Origin: Cytobacillus depressus
Lineage (GTDB): Bacteria > Bacillota > Bacilli > Bacillales > Cytobacillaceae
Length of the DNA stretch: 64,000 bases
Assembly: GCF_008923245.1 (NCBI RefSeq)
Contig: NZ_WBOS01000004.1
Span: 248,001 to 312,000, forward strand
Reading direction: 5' to 3'
Shown here piece after piece: positions 26,645 to 34,825 of the stretch. Below the pieces are notes generated by a model, which saw only the letters and a program-made list of their open reading frames with translations, did not search any database and was not told the DNA's origin. Both the position numbers and the translations under genes were made by a program. Within the stretch, counting starts at the first letter, position 1. Each line of letters starts with the position of its first letter.

Positions 26645-27892
26645 ATGACAATCAAATCTCGGCTTAAAATAATGATTTTTCTCCAGTTTTTCATTTGGGG
26701 ATGTTGGCTTGTTACGCTTGGTTCGTATATGATTAAAACTTTACATTTCTCTGGCTCAGAAGTTGGAGTCGTTTATAGCTCAATTGGACTTGCTTCTCTC
26801 ATTATGCCAAGTCTTGTAGGGATTATTGCTGATCGCTTTATAAAAGCAAATAGATTATATGGGATTTGTCATTTTCTAGGGGCGATTTGCTTATTTATCG
26901 CTGCACAGACTTCAGACCCAACCCTTATGTTTTGGGTGATGCTTGTTAATTCTATGGTTTACATGCCTACGATTTCATTATCGTATACCATTTCCTATTT
27001 TGGTTTAGAAAAAGAGGGACTCGATACCACAAAAGCCTTCCCATCTGTTCGTGTTTATGGAACCATTAGTTTTATTCTTGCTATGTGGGCCGTTAGTCTT
27101 GGCGGATTTGAGCTAAGCAATATCCAGCTATACATTGCAGCGGGGGCTACCATTTTACTTGTACTATTTTCATTTGCACTGCCTGATTGTCCAACATCAA
27201 ATGTCAAGAAGGACCAGTCAGTTATCAGTCTTTTAGGACTGGATGCCTTTGTACTGTTTAAACAAAAGAAAATGGCCATCTTCTTTATTTTTTCTATGCT
27301 GATTGGTGCTGCACTGCAAATTAACCTTGCATTTGCTGACCCATTCCTGCATGATTTTGCGTTAAATCCTGACTTTAAAGACAGCCTTGCTGTTAAATAT
27401 CCGGCCATTTTATTATCCATTGGACAAATTTCAGAAGTCTTCTTTATTATTGCCATACCACTGTTCTTACGCAAATTTGGGATTAAAACGGTCATGCTGT
27501 TGAGTATGGTGGCCTGGACATTGCGGTTTGCTTTATTGGCCTATGGTGACCCATCCGGCGGAGGGTTCATCTTATTACTATTATCTATGATTGTGTATGG
27601 TGCAGCATTTGATTTCTTTAATATCTCCGGATCGATTTTTGTGGAAAAAGAAGTGGATCGTCGAATTCGAGGGAGTGCACAAGGCTTATTTATGACAATG
27701 GTGAACGGAATCGGTGCCTATTTAGGTGCTGTTATAAGTGGAAAAATAGTGGATTATTTAACTGTTGACGGTGTAAAAGACTGGCAGCATATCTGGTTAG
27801 TTTTTGCAGCCTATACAATTGTTCTAGGAATCGTTTTTGCAGTAAGCTTTAAATACAAAAAGGACCATGATGCCTTGACCCCTGTAAATTAA
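26645..27892 (+). CDS. Nucleoside:proton symporter-like MFS permease
   Basis: 415 residues, ~12 membrane segments. The N-terminus LKIMIFLQFFIWGCWLVTLGSYM, the loop GIIADRFIKANRLYGICHF and the second-half DRRIRGSAQGLFMTMVNGIG are those of the NupG/XapB nucleoside permease group in the MFS. AGGAGGA precedes the ATG. The gene is downstream of a guanine riboswitch and its terminator, which supports uptake of a purine nucleoside (guanosine/inosine type). Expression should fall when guanine is plentiful. Family and regulation agree; the exact substrate is inferred. Confidence 0.9.
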   Translation: MTIKSRLKIMIFLQFFIWGCWLVTLGSYMIKTLHFSGSEVGVVYSSIGLASLIMPSLVGIIADRFIKANRLYGICHFLGAICLFIAAQTSDPTLMFWVMLVNSMVYMPTISLSYTISYFGLEKEGLDTTKAFPSVRVYGTISFILAMWAVSLGGFELSNIQLYIAAGATILLVLFSFALPDCPTSNVKKDQSVISLLGLDAFVLFKQKKMAIFFIFSMLIGAALQINLAFADPFLHDFALNPDFKDSLAVKYPAILLSIGQISEVFFIIAIPLFLRKFGIKTVMLLSMVAWTLRFALLAYGDPSGGGFILLLLSMIVYGAAFDFFNISGSIFVEKEVDRRIRGSAQGLFMTMVNGIGAYLGAVISGKIVDYLTVDGVKDWQHIWLVFAAYTIVLGIVFAVSFKYKKDHDALTPVN

Positions 27893-28063
27893 GCCGCTTG
27901 ATCATTATGATTTGGGGTCACGTTCGTATACAAGCTAGTGCAGCCATCTAATATATCCATTTGGCAGAACGGAAGATTGAAGAGCTTGAAATTGAAGCTA
28001 AAGCCCAACCTTCAGATGAACCAGAACTGCCATCTTTAAGGAATAATCGAATATAAAATAAGA

Positions 28064-28098
28064 AACAGCTAAACAGTAAAAATGTTTAGTTGTTTTTT
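28064..28098 (+). terminator. Rho-independent terminator
   Basis: AACAGCTAAACA (28064-28075) pairs with TGTTTAGTTGTT (28083-28094) with one G-U pair, then a T run. It ends a short unrecognised reading frame (27961-28056, LAERKIEELEIEAKAQ...) that may be the tail of a lost gene. Confidence 0.8.
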
Positions 28099-28267
28099 TA
28101 TGTTTTCCATATGGTGAATGATCTGTTTTATTTGTCCAAAGGGATAGAACCAATTTTGATAAACATTTTTAATTTTATTTTCTATTAAACAGTTGTTTCA
28201 ATAAGAAGGCGAAAGGAATTTCCAATGGTATGTAGAAGTGAATGTAAGGAAAAAGGGGTAGAATATC

Positions 28268-28609
28268 CTGGAATTTCAACCTTTACATTTGAAATAACCC
28301 AATTTCCATCATGTTGATTTTAATGCTAGTTTAAGGACAGATGACATTAGAGATTTTGTAAATGACTTGAAGTTAATGAATAGGCAATTATCAGGAAAAG
28401 CTATATTGAAAAACTTAGATAGTTTTATACATTTTGAATGTAAGATGAATAAGCTAGGTCATATAAATTGGTCTGGAGAGACTTGCTATCCAGCAGGAAG
28501 TGGTGCTGTACTTAACTTTGAATTTGTATCAAATCAATCATATTTAGAAGATTTAATTAAAGAATTAGAGGATATTAACTATGTATATCCTGTAATAGGT
28601 AAACCGTAG
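28268..28609 (+). pseudogene. Probable decayed WapI-family-like immunity protein
   Basis: One frame from 28268 to 28609 reads like a real protein: LEFQPLHLK, an in-frame TAA at 28295, then PNFHHVDFNASLRTDDIRDF and a continuous ~100-residue stretch ending YVYPVIGKP. The first codon is CTG, 9 nt after AAAAGGGG, as if an ATG had mutated. The only in-frame start after the stop is TTG 28367, which lacks a ribosome binding site. The pattern (NxxL, GKAxLKNLD, dQSYLEDLIKELE) recalls the small WapI/Imm-type proteins that protect against contact-dependent toxins; this is a weak resemblance. No toxin gene is nearby, so it looks like an orphan remnant. Confidence 0.4.
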
Positions 28610-28674
28610 TTATTCAACTAACGAGCGCGAGGTGTCTCTTTCTTATTCAATTAACTGCCAATTAGTTGTATGAG

Positions 28675-28718
28675 AAAGGACATAACATATTAGTCATATA
28701 AAATATGTTATGTCCTTT
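28675..28718. terminator. Large symmetrical hairpin
   Basis: A 16-bp perfect stem (28675-28690 with 28703-28718) carries a 12-nt loop. The left arm overlaps another possible stem (CTTTCT... with AGAAAG, 28638-28678), so the two structures are mutually exclusive. There is no good T run, so the terminator role is uncertain. Confidence 0.5.
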
Positions 28719-28792
28719 AATTTATCTATACTTTTTAAATTTAGGTCGTGATAAGTTTTAAAAGTTCGGTTATTTAAAATAAAGATTGATTA

Positions 28793-28821
28793 AAAATCCT
28801 GTGTTATATGCAGGATTTTTT
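28793..28821 (+). terminator. Rho-independent terminator-like hairpin
   Basis: AAAATCCTG pairs with CAGGATTTT around a 9-nt loop, followed by a T run. It insulates the ECF sigma operon from upstream transcription. Confidence 0.75.
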
Positions 28822-28948
28822 CTTGTCTCACAGTCGGGCCATATTATGGAATATATTGTATATACATTTGATAATTTGATTAGATTTAGGATGTTTTTTG
28901 CTTGAAGAATAACTATTCCAAAAAACGTGAAAAAGAATTTTTATAAAC

Positions 28949-28976
28949 TGTAATTTTAACAAAAAACTTTCGTCTC
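28949..28976 (+). promoter_or_regulatory. ECF-type sigma promoter, probable autoregulation
   Basis: TGTAAT, a 16-bp spacer and CGTCTC match the ECF promoter pattern of Bacillus (TGAAAC-N16-CGTCTA type). It is 36 nt upstream of the ECF sigma gene start. Confidence 0.75.
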
Positions 28977-29011
28977 ATTTACAGATATTCATAATTCAGG
29001 AGGAAAGAGTT

Positions 29012-29521
29012 TTGGCAGATAACGACATAATCATTGATTGGTTTCATGAGTATAGTAATGATATTTTAAATTTTCTTATCTATTACACAGGGAGGACTGA
29101 CGTGGAAGACATGGTTCAAGAAACCTTTATAAGAGCTTTAAGACGTTTGAATACATTCAACGAGCTGTCTAACCCTAAAACATGGCTTTTTAGCATCGCA
29201 CGAAATATTGCAATTGATGAAATGAGAAAACAAAAGAAGGAAAAAGATAAGCAACAAAAGCTATCAAATTTTTATGAACAAAGCCATATTGAATCTCCAG
29301 AAGAAATCTATCGGTTAAATGAAACAAATAAGGAAATCTATCTAGTAATCCAAACTTTAAAGCAAAATTACCGTGACGTTCTAATTTTAAAAGGGATAAA
29401 AGAACTCAGTGTTAAAGAAACTGCGGCTATCCTACATTGGAGTGAAAATAAGGTAAATGTCACATACCACCGAGCATTAAAAGCTCTTGAGAAAAAGTTA
29501 GGAGGCTTTACTAATGAATAA
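29012..29521 (+). CDS. ECF RNA polymerase sigma factor
   Basis: 169 residues. The start is TTG, 8 nt after AGGAGG. Region 2 (residues ~10-75) contains the DVEDMVQETFIRALRRL motif of sigma-70 region 2.2-2.3 and TWLFSIARNIAIDEMRK (2.4). A polar linker follows, and region 4 (~115-165) contains LKQNYRDVLILKGIKELSVKETAAIL and the HTH SENKVNVTYHRALKAL. The length and two-domain layout are normal for ECF sigma factors. The stop overlaps the start of the next gene by 8 nt, so it is translationally coupled to its probable anti-sigma. A -35/-10 pair of ECF type just upstream suggests self-activation. Confidence 0.92.
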   Translation: MADNDIIIDWFHEYSNDILNFLIYYTGRTDVEDMVQETFIRALRRLNTFNELSNPKTWLFSIARNIAIDEMRKQKKEKDKQQKLSNFYEQSHIESPEEIYRLNETNKEIYLVIQTLKQNYRDVLILKGIKELSVKETAAILHWSENKVNVTYHRALKALEKKLGGFTNE

Positions 29522-31223
29522 AAAATTATCGGATAGATTAAATTCATTTCCCAAAGATTATCAGCTAAATCAAGAAACAGAATTAAAAATTGAATCTATT
29601 TTACAGGAAGAAATAAAAAAAATGGAGAAACAAGCAAAATCGAAAGGTCTTAAAGATTTTCTAAAAAAATTAACAATCCCGGTTTCTGGAATAACCGCCA
29701 TGGCTATCGTTACACTTTTGTTATTATCCTCGCAAAATATCGATATATTCCAAAAAGGTCTGAATGGGAGTTCAAGTAATGCTGAGACAGAAGTGGGATC
29801 GGTTGAGGATAAACAAAAAATTAAAGAGCTTTCTACCGTTTGGGCAAATGCACTCAAAACAAGAGATGGAAAACCTCGTTATGAAATGATGTCTGAGAAA
29901 GCGAAAGAAAAATTTGTACAAGAACAAATAATTAGAAGTGGGGAAAACTGGAATTATAATATCGGTGAATCAAGTCCATGGGTGGTTGATTATGAAATTG
30001 AAATTGATGGTATGAACGCTGTTATCACATATAAGACACAAACAAGTATCCCTAGCTTTTATCATACAAAGGAAACTCTTACTTTTAAACGAGAAAACAA
30101 GAAATTTGTCGTAGATGATTATCAAACAATTTTCGAAAATAAACCCATTGAAGAAAATGAACTATTAGTTGATGGGGATGAAAAAGTAACTGAACACATG
30201 CATCAAATCATTTCTGATTATATTATTGCTAAACACCAAATGTCTGATTATCAACAAACAGATATACAATTCGAAGTGCATAAGATCTACGGAACTATGG
30301 AAGTAAACGATACGATAACAGTATATTTATGGTCGTATTATAATAGTTTCAACAAAATAACCGGAAGTGAGACAGTCACGGGTGTATCCTTACCAATGGC
30401 TATAAAATTGATGAAAATGTCCAAAGATTATGAAGTAGTTGATTTCATGGTGCCTAATGATGGAAGTGAATATGTTTCTTCCTTAAAGAGCGTGTTCCCA
30501 GAAAAATATGTGGATATTGCGATCCAAAATGCTGGGAACATTGAAGATTTAAAAAGTGAAATGAAATCAAAAATTGAAGAGTGGTTAGAGCAACCGGAAC
30601 AAGAGACAGACAAAACTATTACATGGTCTTCAAAAAATAATGAAGTGAATCTTATACCTGTTAAGGATACTAATGATGAATACCAGGGTGTAACTGTAGA
30701 AGTGAATAATGTTAAGAAAGAGTTTAGCTGGAGTTTCCCAAAACTTGAAGAATCTAAACCTCGAGTTTTCTTTACTGATGTTACAGGTGATGGGGATGAA
30801 GAAGCGATTATTATTCTTAACAAAGGAAAAGGCACTGGCTTAAGTACTGATGAATTACATGTGCTGAACAGTAAGGATCTCTCAGAAATAAAAGTGCAAA
30901 ACTTTGAGGGAATTCTTGCAGAACATGTTGAAACGAATGTTACTAAAAGCGGGGAAGGCTTAACAATTAAAGTTAAAGTGCAAGGAAAAGAATCTAAATT
31001 TGATTATGATTTCGATCCAGCACCGGATTTAAATCAGGATAAACTTGCTTTCGGCGGCGTAGTTTTGTATACATTGGAGAATAAAAGAATAAAATTATAC
31101 GTCCCTGGATCTATCGGAGTGTCCCCAACGTATGTGGCTGATTTCAATATCATATACAAATTCGATAGTGCAAAGAATGAATTCACTGTTAATCAAATTG
31201 AATTTGTACCTATTGACAAATAG
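29514..31223 (+). CDS. Probable membrane anti-sigma factor with large extracellular domain
   Basis: 569 residues. The cytosolic N-terminal ~50 residues are charged. One transmembrane segment (~residues 52-72, IPVSGITAMAIVTLLLLSS) is followed by ~490 residues outside the cell. Two NTF2/DUF-like repeats seem likely around 100-180 and 195-310. A calcium-loop-like VTGDGDEEAIIILNKGKGTG lies near residue 420, followed by a beta-rich tail. The 8-nt overlap with the ECF sigma gene and the topology argue that it sequesters the sigma factor until an envelope signal is sensed. The N-terminus has no clear zinc-type anti-sigma motif, so the mode of binding is unknown. A terminator follows. Confidence 0.75.
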   Translation: MNKKLSDRLNSFPKDYQLNQETELKIESILQEEIKKMEKQAKSKGLKDFLKKLTIPVSGITAMAIVTLLLLSSQNIDIFQKGLNGSSSNAETEVGSVEDKQKIKELSTVWANALKTRDGKPRYEMMSEKAKEKFVQEQIIRSGENWNYNIGESSPWVVDYEIEIDGMNAVITYKTQTSIPSFYHTKETLTFKRENKKFVVDDYQTIFENKPIEENELLVDGDEKVTEHMHQIISDYIIAKHQMSDYQQTDIQFEVHKIYGTMEVNDTITVYLWSYYNSFNKITGSETVTGVSLPMAIKLMKMSKDYEVVDFMVPNDGSEYVSSLKSVFPEKYVDIAIQNAGNIEDLKSEMKSKIEEWLEQPEQETDKTITWSSKNNEVNLIPVKDTNDEYQGVTVEVNNVKKEFSWSFPKLEESKPRVFFTDVTGDGDEEAIIILNKGKGTGLSTDELHVLNSKDLSEIKVQNFEGILAEHVETNVTKSGEGLTIKVKVQGKESKFDYDFDPAPDLNQDKLAFGGVVLYTLENKRIKLYVPGSIGVSPTYVADFNIIYKFDSAKNEFTVNQIEFVPIDK

Positions 31224-31229
31224 TAAAAG

Positions 31230-31263
31230 AGCACTTCAGAAATAGTATTCTGGGGTGCTTTTT
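31230..31263 (+). terminator. Terminator of the ECF sigma operon
   Basis: AGCACTTCAGAA (31230-31241) pairs with TTCTGGGGTGCT (31248-31259) through two G-U pairs, then TTTTT. Confidence 0.82.
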
Positions 31264-31540
31264 GTATTTAGTGAATCTACTAAGAGGGATATATCAAAAT
31301 CTACAAAGATTCATAGCAGCCGTTCTACTTTTTTTCTAGATATATTAGAAACATGTCGGGGGAAACTGTGGAAAACCTTTATATACCAATGGTTTGAGCG
31401 TTTTAATTTTGCTGATCTATTGCAGTAAAATATCTCTACAACATAAGAGGGCGTTGATCCAACATGGGATAATCCCTCGTTTTATTGAACTAAAGGGGCA
31501 GGTAAGATGGAGAGTATGGTTGTGCCTTTGTTCAACAATC

Positions 31541-31604
31541 GGGCGCTTTTCTGAAAAATAAGGAAAGCGTCTTTCTTCATGAAAAGGGCCATTTAATGGA
31601 ATAA
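31541..31604 (+). repeat. GGGCGC intergenic repeat, copy A
   Basis: About 64 nt beginning GGGCGCTTTTCTGAAAAATA and ending near GGAATAAAG. Nearly identical to 33969-34033. Inside it GCGCTTTTC and GGAAAGCGT can pair. It lies in a 480-nt gap (31224-31706) that otherwise holds the ECF terminator and another partial hairpin at 31443-31480. Confidence 0.8.
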
Positions 31605-31706
31605 AGCTTATTGAGTTAACGGGACAGGTTGATTAATAAGAAAAGGAAATGAAACCGGTTTTATAGAATTAATTTAGATAACTCATTTTCTTGGAGGGAT
31701 GACTGA

Positions 31707-32258
31707 ATGGCTGAATTGATTTATCATGTTGCAGTTTCACTAGATAACTTTATTGCGGATCAAGGTATGTTAGATGGAAATATTAATAATTCTAGCTTTT
31801 TATTTGATGGGGACCATGTCCCAGACTTTTTATCAGATATTCAACAATACGATGCCGTATTGATGGGTGGAAAAACATATGAGTTTGGATTTCAATTCGG
31901 TGCTAAACCAGGTGAACCTGGCTATAAGGGCATAAAACATTACATATTTTCAAACTCCATGCAGTTTGAGTCAAACGAAGAGGTCGAACTTATCAAAGGT
32001 GATGCTATAGGATTTATTAAGAATCTCAAACAGCAAGCGAAAGGTAAAATTTGGTTATGTGGAGGTGGAGAATTAGCTGGATCGTTGATTAAACATAAAC
32101 TCATTGATCAATTAGTGCTGAAGGTTAATCCAATTATAGTCGGTGAAGGTATTTCTCTATTCGGAAGCGTAAAGCCACGTCTTAACTTAAAGTTAGTGGA
32201 CATGAAACAGTACTCTAGCGGAGTTATCAAACCGACTTACAATATTATTTATACTTAG
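31707..32258 (+). CDS. Dihydrofolate reductase / RibD C-terminal domain family protein
   Basis: 183 residues. It reads as the RibD C-terminal (DHFR-like) Rossmann fold: IYHVAVSLDNFIADQG at the N-terminus, YDAVLMGGKTYEFG (~residues 50-63), and the IWLCGGGELAGSLIKHKLIDQL nucleotide-binding segment (~115-136) followed by LKVNPIIVGEGISLFG. Stand-alone proteins of this type (YyaP/YwjB-like) are NADPH-dependent reductases whose substrates are mostly unknown. GGAGGGATG lies before the ATG. It is monocistronic between two repeat-rich spacers. Confidence 0.88.
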   Translation: MAELIYHVAVSLDNFIADQGMLDGNINNSSFLFDGDHVPDFLSDIQQYDAVLMGGKTYEFGFQFGAKPGEPGYKGIKHYIFSNSMQFESNEEVELIKGDAIGFIKNLKQQAKGKIWLCGGGELAGSLIKHKLIDQLVLKVNPIIVGEGISLFGSVKPRLNLKLVDMKQYSSGVIKPTYNIIYT

Positions 32259-32387
32259 GATTATCCTGGAGAACCCCTGTCTTTTATAAATTTTCAACAA
32301 AAAAATTTTAACCAATTGTTCAATAAAAGGGTGCTTATCTTCAATAAGCTAACATAAATGATCTTCCACAATCGGGCGCTTTCCTTG

Positions 32388-32447
32388 AAAATGAACTGCC
32401 CCCCAAATGTTAGATTCGTGTCTAACATTTGGGGGGCGGTTCATTTT
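32388..32447. terminator. Very long bidirectional terminator
   Basis: A 27-bp stem (32388-32414 with 32421-32447) with a single wobble pair has a 6-nt loop and A/T flanks. It separates the reductase gene from the minus-strand recombinase remnant and the LytTR operon. A short GGGCGC repeat start lies just upstream at 32374. Confidence 0.9.
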
Positions 32448-32467
32448 AGGAGCTGCTCTTTTAATAA

Positions 32468-32623
32468 CTAAAAGTACTTCTGGTAAAAGTCTTTTCTATG
32501 CTTACCACTTAACTGAGCATAAATGTGAGTCGTTTCATTCTTTTCATGACCAATTAAACTTTGTATAAACTTCTCATTCTTTATCTCATATCCGCCATAA
32601 AGAGTATAAGCAATCCCAGTACC
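32468..32623 (-). pseudogene. C-terminal remnant of a tyrosine recombinase (phage-type integrase)
   Basis: On the minus strand 51 codons read GTGIAYTLYGG, then FIQSLIGHEKNETTHIY, then AQLSGKHRKDFYQKYF and a stop. LIGHEKNETTHIY is the LGH...TTxxY box of tyrosine recombinases, including the nucleophile tyrosine. The frame is interrupted upstream by a stop before GTG, so only the catalytic tail is left. No attachment site or integrated element was recognised next to it. It marks a former integration or XerD-like insertion site. Confidence 0.8.
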
Positions 32624-32639
32624 TCATAAATATCAATTC

Positions 32640-33050
32640 TCATAGTTTCTTTAAATCATCATTTAATTTCCGTGCTTGATTTTTGAAGTAAAGATAAAAT
32701 GCAACCCAAAAGATCGTATAGACGACAATGGAAATTAAGAGTGTTAACAAAATATTTATGATATTAAATGGGATCCATCCGATCGCGAGTGCCAAGATGA
32801 GGTATAGGATCATGACGGTTAAAAAATGAAGAATGGTCTGTTGAGAAAGTTTCAAATTCCTGTTTTCAAAGTACATAGGACTGACAGTAAAAAACCAGCC
32901 GCAGAGAATAGAACCTATGGAGTTTTTTAAAAATAATGGCCCATCTATCATTTCGAAGCCACCGAAAAGGATATTCAAATTGGTGATTAAAACCGCAATA
33001 AAGCCTCCGAAGAAAATACCGATAAAACTACGGATAATAAATGTTTTCAT
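32640..33050 (-). CDS. DUF3021 membrane protein
   Basis: 136 residues, four hydrophobic segments (~8-27, 38-58, 72-95 and 100-125). The start ATG overlaps the stop of the LytTR gene (ATGA), with GGAGGA inside that gene's end. DUF3021 proteins are regularly found beside small LytTR regulators and are thought to restrain them at the membrane. This pair fits that pattern. The coding end abuts the recombinase remnant. Confidence 0.85.
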   Translation of the reverse strand: MKTFIIRSFIGIFFGGFIAVLITNLNILFGGFEMIDGPLFLKNSIGSILCGWFFTVSPMYFENRNLKLSQQTILHFLTVMILYLILALAIGWIPFNIINILLTLLISIVVYTIFWVAFYLYFKNQARKLNDDLKKL

Positions 33051-33505
33051 TTTACTTTCCTCCTATTCAATTTTAGAGCTTCTTTAATCGCAGGGACATA
33101 GGTACGAGAGACATATTCTTTCTTTCCTGATTTGAAGTAAACGCAGAGTGTACCATTGAATGATGCTTCAAAACGGCTCAATTGATTCAAATTGGCGATA
33201 ACCGATTTAGATAGGCGGATAAATTTTTTAGAAGGGAGCATGGCCTCGAGCTCATATAATTTCTCTTTTAAAATAAAAGAATCTGTTTCCGTTACGGCGA
33301 TAATATGATCGTTTTCAGTATGAAAATAGTGGATGTCATCCGGTTTGAGAATATGTTGCATTTCTCCCTTTTTTCCAATCAGGAATTGTTGCTCCCTTTC
33401 ATAGATGAAGTCAATGAGTTCCTGTATATTTTCATCCAACTCAGGCCCTTCGATGGTAACTCTCGTTTCTTTAAGTGCTTTGTCAATATTAAGGGAAAGT
33501 TTCAA
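33047..33505 (-). CDS. LytTR family DNA-binding regulator
   Basis: 152 residues starting with TTG at 33505, 9 nt after GAGGTG. The C-terminal ~95 residues are a LytTR domain (IHYFHTENDHIIAVTE, LPSKKFIRLSKSVIANL, CVYFKSGKKEYVSRTY). No receiver domain is present, so it is the short form found with DUF3021 partners. Such proteins bind direct repeats upstream of their own operon; the ~150-nt region before the gene is the place to look. It would control itself, the DUF3021 gene and unknown targets. Confidence 0.88.
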   Translation of the reverse strand: MKLSLNIDKALKETRVTIEGPELDENIQELIDFIYEREQQFLIGKKGEMQHILKPDDIHYFHTENDHIIAVTETDSFILKEKLYELEAMLPSKKFIRLSKSVIANLNQLSRFEASFNGTLCVYFKSGKKEYVSRTYVPAIKEALKLNRRKVK

Positions 33506-33662
33506 ATTTCAGACACCTCTTTTCACCTAAAAGTATAATCGTTTCAGCTCTCGATGACTGTCAATAAATGTTCTTTTAATTTCCTTCTCTCATTGACTTT
33601 CTAAACAAATTGTATGATGAAATTCCTTTCAAGTCTGCAAAATTCCAGTAAGTGGAGGAAAA

Positions 33663-33848
33663 ATGAAAGGTAACTTGTGGAAAATAGTTGGTGACTTACA
33701 TAATAGGAATCCCATGCTCCGTTTAACGAAACAACAATTTGTTGAGGTAGTTATAAAGAAAGCCATAAAACCTTCAACTGTGAGAGAAGAATTGTTACAG
33801 TATTTTTTGAAAAGTATTATTCATTACTTTGTGAAGTATTGTACTTAA
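33663..33848 (+). CDS. Small uncharacterised ORF
   Basis: 61 residues with ATG 33663 and GTGGAGGA a few bases upstream, which is closer than ideal. The sequence is basic with aromatic residues (NLWKIVGDLHNRNPMLRLTKQQFVE). It is probably helical and not a recognised family. It could be a genuine small protein or the 5' part of a decayed gene. The ~250 nt after it hold a GGGCGC repeat. Confidence 0.35.
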   Translation: MKGNLWKIVGDLHNRNPMLRLTKQQFVEVVIKKAIKPSTVREELLQYFLKSIIHYFVKYCT

Positions 33849-33968
33849 AATAACGAGGGCGTTAGTTCAATTAGATTCTTTGAAATATCCTTCCGTAAAA
33901 GAAGGGCAATAGAGGAAGAAAATAATAATTTCATATAAGATTCTCTTGAAATCAAGTCTTCTGTTAAA

Positions 33969-34033
33969 GGGCGCTTTTCTGAAAAAAGGAAAGCGTCTTT
34001 CTTCATGAAAAGGGCCAGTTTACGGAATAAAAC
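33969..34033 (+). repeat. GGGCGC intergenic repeat, copy B
   Basis: Aligns with 31541-31604 over about 64 nt, differing in a few positions (GAAAAAAGG for GAAAAATAAGG, and near the end). Shorter heads of the same family start at 25881, 32374 and 35441. Confidence 0.8.
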
Positions 34034-34096
34034 TGAAACTTATTATGAACTCGACCAGTCTAATATCACAAAGTGTTTGGAACAGGAGGGTAATCA

Positions 34097-34636
34097 GTGA
34101 AAAGGATTTTTCTTTTTGTAATCGCATTTTTAGTAATCGCCTCATTGATGGGGTGCGATACAAATGACAAAAACACCACAAATTTGTCTGATGAAGGTGG
34201 TCAGGCCATTGAATTTAAATTAATAGCAAGTGAGAAAAACTTGCCTTCCAACTTTGATGATATTGCGTTTGAAAGAAAAGAAACACCGCATTTTCAGTAT
34301 TTAGTGAAAAAAGTCGAAAATCAATCCGAATATGAGGATATGTGGAATTTATATGGATTTGAAAATGAAATACCTAACGTTGACTTTAACAAGAAAGCCA
34401 CTTTTTTTGTTGGAGTCCATGAGTCTGGGAGTTGTCCCTACAAGATAAACAATGTTGAATTAAGCTCTGACAACAAAACTATGACACTACCCTTGAAAGA
34501 GCCAGGAGGTGCTTGCAACTCTGATGCAACACCGAGAACATTTGTAATCCAGATTGATAAAGAAATATCCAAAGAAATAGGAAACGTAGTTATTGTTCAA
34601 AGCAGGGTAGGAACGAACGTACCGTTTGAAAGTTAA
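34097..34636 (+). CDS. Uncharacterised lipoprotein
   Basis: 179 residues, GTG start 34097 after AGGAGGG. The signal peptide FLFVIAFLVIASLMGC ends in a lipobox cysteine (residue 20). A polar linker and an ~140-residue beta-rich domain follow. Cysteines at ESGSCPYKI and GGACNSD could form a disulfide. It is predicted to sit on the outer face of the cytoplasmic membrane. The domain resembles protease-complex-type lipoproteins that lack catalytic residues (weak). It is monocistronic; a weak hairpin (AGCGAT...ATCGCT, 34668-34696) follows. Confidence 0.75.
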   Translation: MKRIFLFVIAFLVIASLMGCDTNDKNTTNLSDEGGQAIEFKLIASEKNLPSNFDDIAFERKETPHFQYLVKKVENQSEYEDMWNLYGFENEIPNVDFNKKATFFVGVHESGSCPYKINNVELSSDNKTMTLPLKEPGGACNSDATPRTFVIQIDKEISKEIGNVVIVQSRVGTNVPFES

Positions 34637-34825
34637 AAAGTAGACAAAGTTAAAATTTCAACAAAGGGAGCGATATTTCAACAATTTTGATCGCTTATTT
34701 TTATCTAATCAAGAGCAGATTTGTTCATGTAGGAAATAGTATTTTAATTAATGGCAAAACTTTTTAGCAACTTATTATGTTCCTAACCCGTCAATTTCTA
34801 TAAAAGAGTAGAAGGTGGAATTGAA

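Noticed and set aside
26418..26648. 76-codon ORF between riboswitch and transporter
   Set aside because: It spans the riboswitch terminator and lacks a start signal; it is leader RNA.
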